DNA of 14,452 nt. Origin: Chloroflexota bacterium. GTDB taxonomy: Bacteria > Chloroflexota > Limnocylindria > P2-11E. The stretch covers positions 1 to 14,452 of the forward strand of contig JACDAF010000130.1 of NCBI GenBank assembly GCA_013695575.1, written 5' to 3'. The position numbers and the translations under genes are program-made. Each line of letters begins with the position of its first letter. The first letter of the stretch is position 1. Shown here piece after piece: positions 12,728 to 14,452 of this stretch. The notes beneath the pieces are model-generated. The model saw only the letters and a list, made by a program, of their open reading frames with translations, was not told the origin of the DNA and did no database searches.

Positions 12728-14146
12728 TCAGTCGGCGTATAGGAGCTCCCGGAGCGCGCTGATGTCCCGCCGGAAGTCATCGTTCTCGGCGAGCTCCCGC
12801 TCGATCTTCTCGCAGCCGTGTAGGACTGTCGAGTGGTCTCGCCCCCCGAGCGCCTCGCCGATGCGCATGAGTGGCGCCTCGGTCTCCTCCCGCATCAGGA
12901 ACATCGCGATCTGTCGCGGTGTGACGATCTGGCGGTCGCGCGCCTTGCCCCGGAGCTGCTCCACGGGAACGTTGTAGTACTTCGCCACAGCCTCGACGAT
13001 CTTCTCCGGCGAGAGCGATTGGCGACGCGGGTTGTACAGCAGGTTCTGCAGCATGGTCTGCGCGAGATCCGCGGTGATCGGCACGGCGTTGAGGGTCGCG
13101 TAGGCGACGAGCCGGGTCAGCGCACCCTCGAGCTCGCGGATGTTCGAGACGATCCGCTGTGCGAGGAAGTCGATCACGAGCGGCGGCACCGCGACACTCT
13201 GCGCCTCGGCCTTCGCGCGCAGGATCGCGATCCTGGTCTCGAGGTCGGGTGCGGAGATGTCCGCCGCCAAGCCCCATTCGAATCGCGAGCGCAGGCGATC
13301 CTCGAGCTGCGGGATCGCCTTCGGCGGTCGGTCGCTCGAGAGGACGATCTGTTTCCCTTCCTCGTGGATCGCGTTGAAGGTGTGGAAGAACTCTTCCTGA
13401 GTTCCTTCCTTGCCGGCGATGAACTGGATGTCGTCAATCAGCAGGACGTCGATACGTCGGTACCGCTCGCGGAACTCTTCGCTCTTTTGGGTGCGGATCG
13501 CGTTGATGAACTCGTTCGTGAACTTCTCGCTCGTCGCGTAGACGACCCGCTTCTTCGGATGGCGCGCGAGGACGGCGTGGCCGATGGCATGCATCAGGTG
13601 CGTCTTGCCAAGACCAGACCCGCCATACACGAAGAGCGGGTTGTACGAGTGGCCCGGACGCTCCGCGACGGAGAGCGCGGCGGCGTGCGCGAGGCGATTA
13701 TTCGAACCAACGACAAAGGTCGCGAAGGTATACCGCGGGATGAGTGCCGGAGCGGGCTGGGTGTGTCCAGAATGGCCGTCGCGGCCGCTGCCGCCGGCGC
13801 CTGGCGTACGCCCCGTCGGGGCCGGCGCGCGCCCTGGCGGCACCCCGGCGGTCGAGGTCACGAAGCGCACGTCGACCGTGCGGCCGACCAGGTGCTGAAG
13901 GGCGGTGCGGACCTGTCCGCGGTACTTGTTCTCCAGCCACTCACGCGCGAACGCGTTCGGGACCCCTATGAGGAAGACATCGTCCTCTTCGGACAGGATC
14001 GCCGTGTCCTTGAACCACGTGTCGTAGTTCGCTCGCGAGAGTCCGACCTGTAGCTCACCGAGGGCGGTCACCCACAAGTGCTTCAGATCAAGCCTAAGGT
14101 CGGTGTTGTCTCCCGCGCGCGCGCTGACTCCCCGATCGGACGCCAC
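12728..14146 (-). CDS. dnaA: Chromosomal replication initiator protein DnaA
   Basis: DnaA-ATP binds the boxes in the adjacent oriC and opens the duplex. From the GTG at 14146 the protein has 472 residues: domain I (about 16-96, including LSRANYDTWFKDTAIL), a Gly/Pro-rich domain II linker (about 98-135), an AAA+ domain III (about 137-355) and the C-terminal DNA-binding domain IV. Walker A is GGSGLGKTH (175-183), Walker B VLLIDDIQF (234-242), the sensor/arginine-finger region RLRSRFEWGL (284-293), and the DnaA signature GGRDHSTVLH lies at 434-443. I chose GTG 14146 over the in-frame TTG at 14167 because GGGGAG (14152-14157) precedes it by five bases. The gene points away from rpmH and is the first of the replication cluster. 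Confidence 0.98.
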   Translation of the reverse strand: MASDRGVSARAGDNTDLRLDLKHLWVTALGELQVGLSRANYDTWFKDTAILSEEDDVFLIGVPNAFAREWLENKYRGQVRTALQHLVGRTVDVRFVTSTAGVPPGRAPAPTGRTPGAGGSGRDGHSGHTQPAPALIPRYTFATFVVGSNNRLAHAAALSVAERPGHSYNPLFVYGGSGLGKTHLMHAIGHAVLARHPKKRVVYATSEKFTNEFINAIRTQKSEEFRERYRRIDVLLIDDIQFIAGKEGTQEEFFHTFNAIHEEGKQIVLSSDRPPKAIPQLEDRLRSRFEWGLAADISAPDLETRIAILRAKAEAQSVAVPPLVIDFLAQRIVSNIRELEGALTRLVAYATLNAVPITADLAQTMLQNLLYNPRRQSLSPEKIVEAVAKYYNVPVEQLRGKARDRQIVTPRQIAMFLMREETEAPLMRIGEALGGRDHSTVLHGCEKIERELAENDDFRRDISALRELLYAD

Positions 14147-14151
14147 AGACG

Positions 14152-14157
14152 CTCCCC
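14152..14157 (-). promoter_or_regulatory. Ribosome binding site deciding the dnaA start
   Basis: GGGGAG on the minus strand is five bases before the GTG at 14146. The alternative TTG at 14167 has no such site. Confidence 0.6.
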
Positions 14158-14256
14158 ATTCCCGCAAGACATGACCACACCGACAACGCCGGATCGCGCG
14201 TGACGGAACGCAATGCGAGTCTCGCCTGTCACGTGTACCGCAGTGGAAGCCCGCGC

Positions 14257-14262
14257 ACTATA
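14257..14262 (-). promoter_or_regulatory. Putative dnaA promoter -10 (TATAGT)
   Basis: TATAGT is the best -10 match in the dnaA-rpmH gap and would give a leader of roughly 100 bases. The sequence 17-18 bases upstream (TTCCCG) is a poor -35. Near it lies CACGTG (14231-14235 region), and no perfect DnaA box is seen upstream of dnaA. Confidence 0.45.
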
Positions 14263-14344
14263 CCTCCGGCGGAGCGCACGCGGGAAGTGGACGCGGTGCT
14301 GCATAGACCACGCACCGATACCCTGCGAGGTACGCGCCGGCTGG

Positions 14345-14350
14345 TAGACT
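14345..14350 (+). promoter_or_regulatory. Putative rpmH promoter -10 (TAGACT)
   Basis: The hexamer is identical to the TAGACT before the PP2C-like gene, but here it lies 73 bases ahead of the start codon, so this mRNA would have a leader with a Shine-Dalgarno. No -35 is evident. Confidence 0.4.
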
Positions 14351-14423
14351 TCTCCCACAGGCAGCGGCTGCCGTCCGTCCGGAAGCGAACCTCCATGGGC
14401 GAACGAAGAAGGGGAGCTCGATC

Positions 14424-14452
14424 GTGAAGCGCACGTATCAGCCGAAGACGCG
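14424..14452 (+). CDS. rpmH: 50S ribosomal protein L34 (partial, 3' end outside window)
   Basis: The first ten residues read MKRTYQPKTR when the GTG is taken as Met, the nearly invariant start of L34, a small basic protein of the large ribosomal subunit. GGGGAG (14411-14416) lies seven bases before the start. Divergent placement from dnaA is the usual rpmH-dnaA arrangement, with rnpA normally following. Only 29 bases are in the window. Confidence 0.93.

Noticed and set aside
12833..14053. 406-codon plus-strand frame opposite dnaA, and similar long frames at 1917-2693, 3521-4597 and 8276-9193 (+) and 2686-3846 (-)
   Set aside because: These lie antisense or out of frame to strongly recognised genes, are rich in Arg, Ala and Gly, and contain no family motif. 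They are the usual by-product of GC-rich third codon positions.

Overview
This is the chromosomal replication-origin neighbourhood of a high-GC bacterium. The order rpmH (+) / dnaA / oriC / dnaN / recF / dciA (all minus) is the classical oriC cluster. High GC, frequent GTG starts and TAGNNT boxes placed very close to start codons suggest a Chloroflexota-like lineage (Limnocylindria/Ellin6529 type) or an actinobacterial one. No taxonomic marker was compared, so this is a low-confidence inference. There is no sign of a mobile element, CRISPR array, rRNA or tRNA gene.

Layout from right to left. The first codons of rpmH (L34) run off the right edge on the plus strand. Divergent from it is dnaA. 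It is followed by a 303-base intergenic region with two perfect and three degenerate DnaA boxes and a DnaA-trio-like run of triplets, which I call oriC. Then come dnaN, a 7-bp hairpin, recF, and a 100-residue DUF721/DciA helicase-loader protein that overlaps recF by ATGA.

Next comes an envelope and regulation block, still on the minus strand. It holds a secreted M23 endopeptidase with a Ser/Thr/Pro-rich tether and coiled coils. It also holds a 689-residue membrane protein built from a degenerate PP2C domain, one membrane helix, a coiled coil and a propeller-like domain. A rhomboid protease, a DUF151 (bifunctional nuclease) protein and lysA follow. These genes overlap or nearly touch (GTGA overlap, 8-base gap, 11-base overlap), which suggests one transcript from the PP2C-like gene to lysA.

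The left end has a GT2 glycosyltransferase on the plus strand, convergent with lysA. Divergent from it is a possible 53-residue membrane protein. Then ppk (polyphosphate kinase 1) overlaps by GTGA a CYTH/triphosphate tunnel metalloenzyme gene that is cut by the left edge, making a probable polyphosphate synthesis/turnover pair.

The items I find least ordinary are the pseudophosphatase-transmembrane-propeller protein, the triplet array abutting a DnaA box in oriC, the lack of a standard start codon for lysA, and the TAGNNT promoter-like boxes just upstream of start codons.
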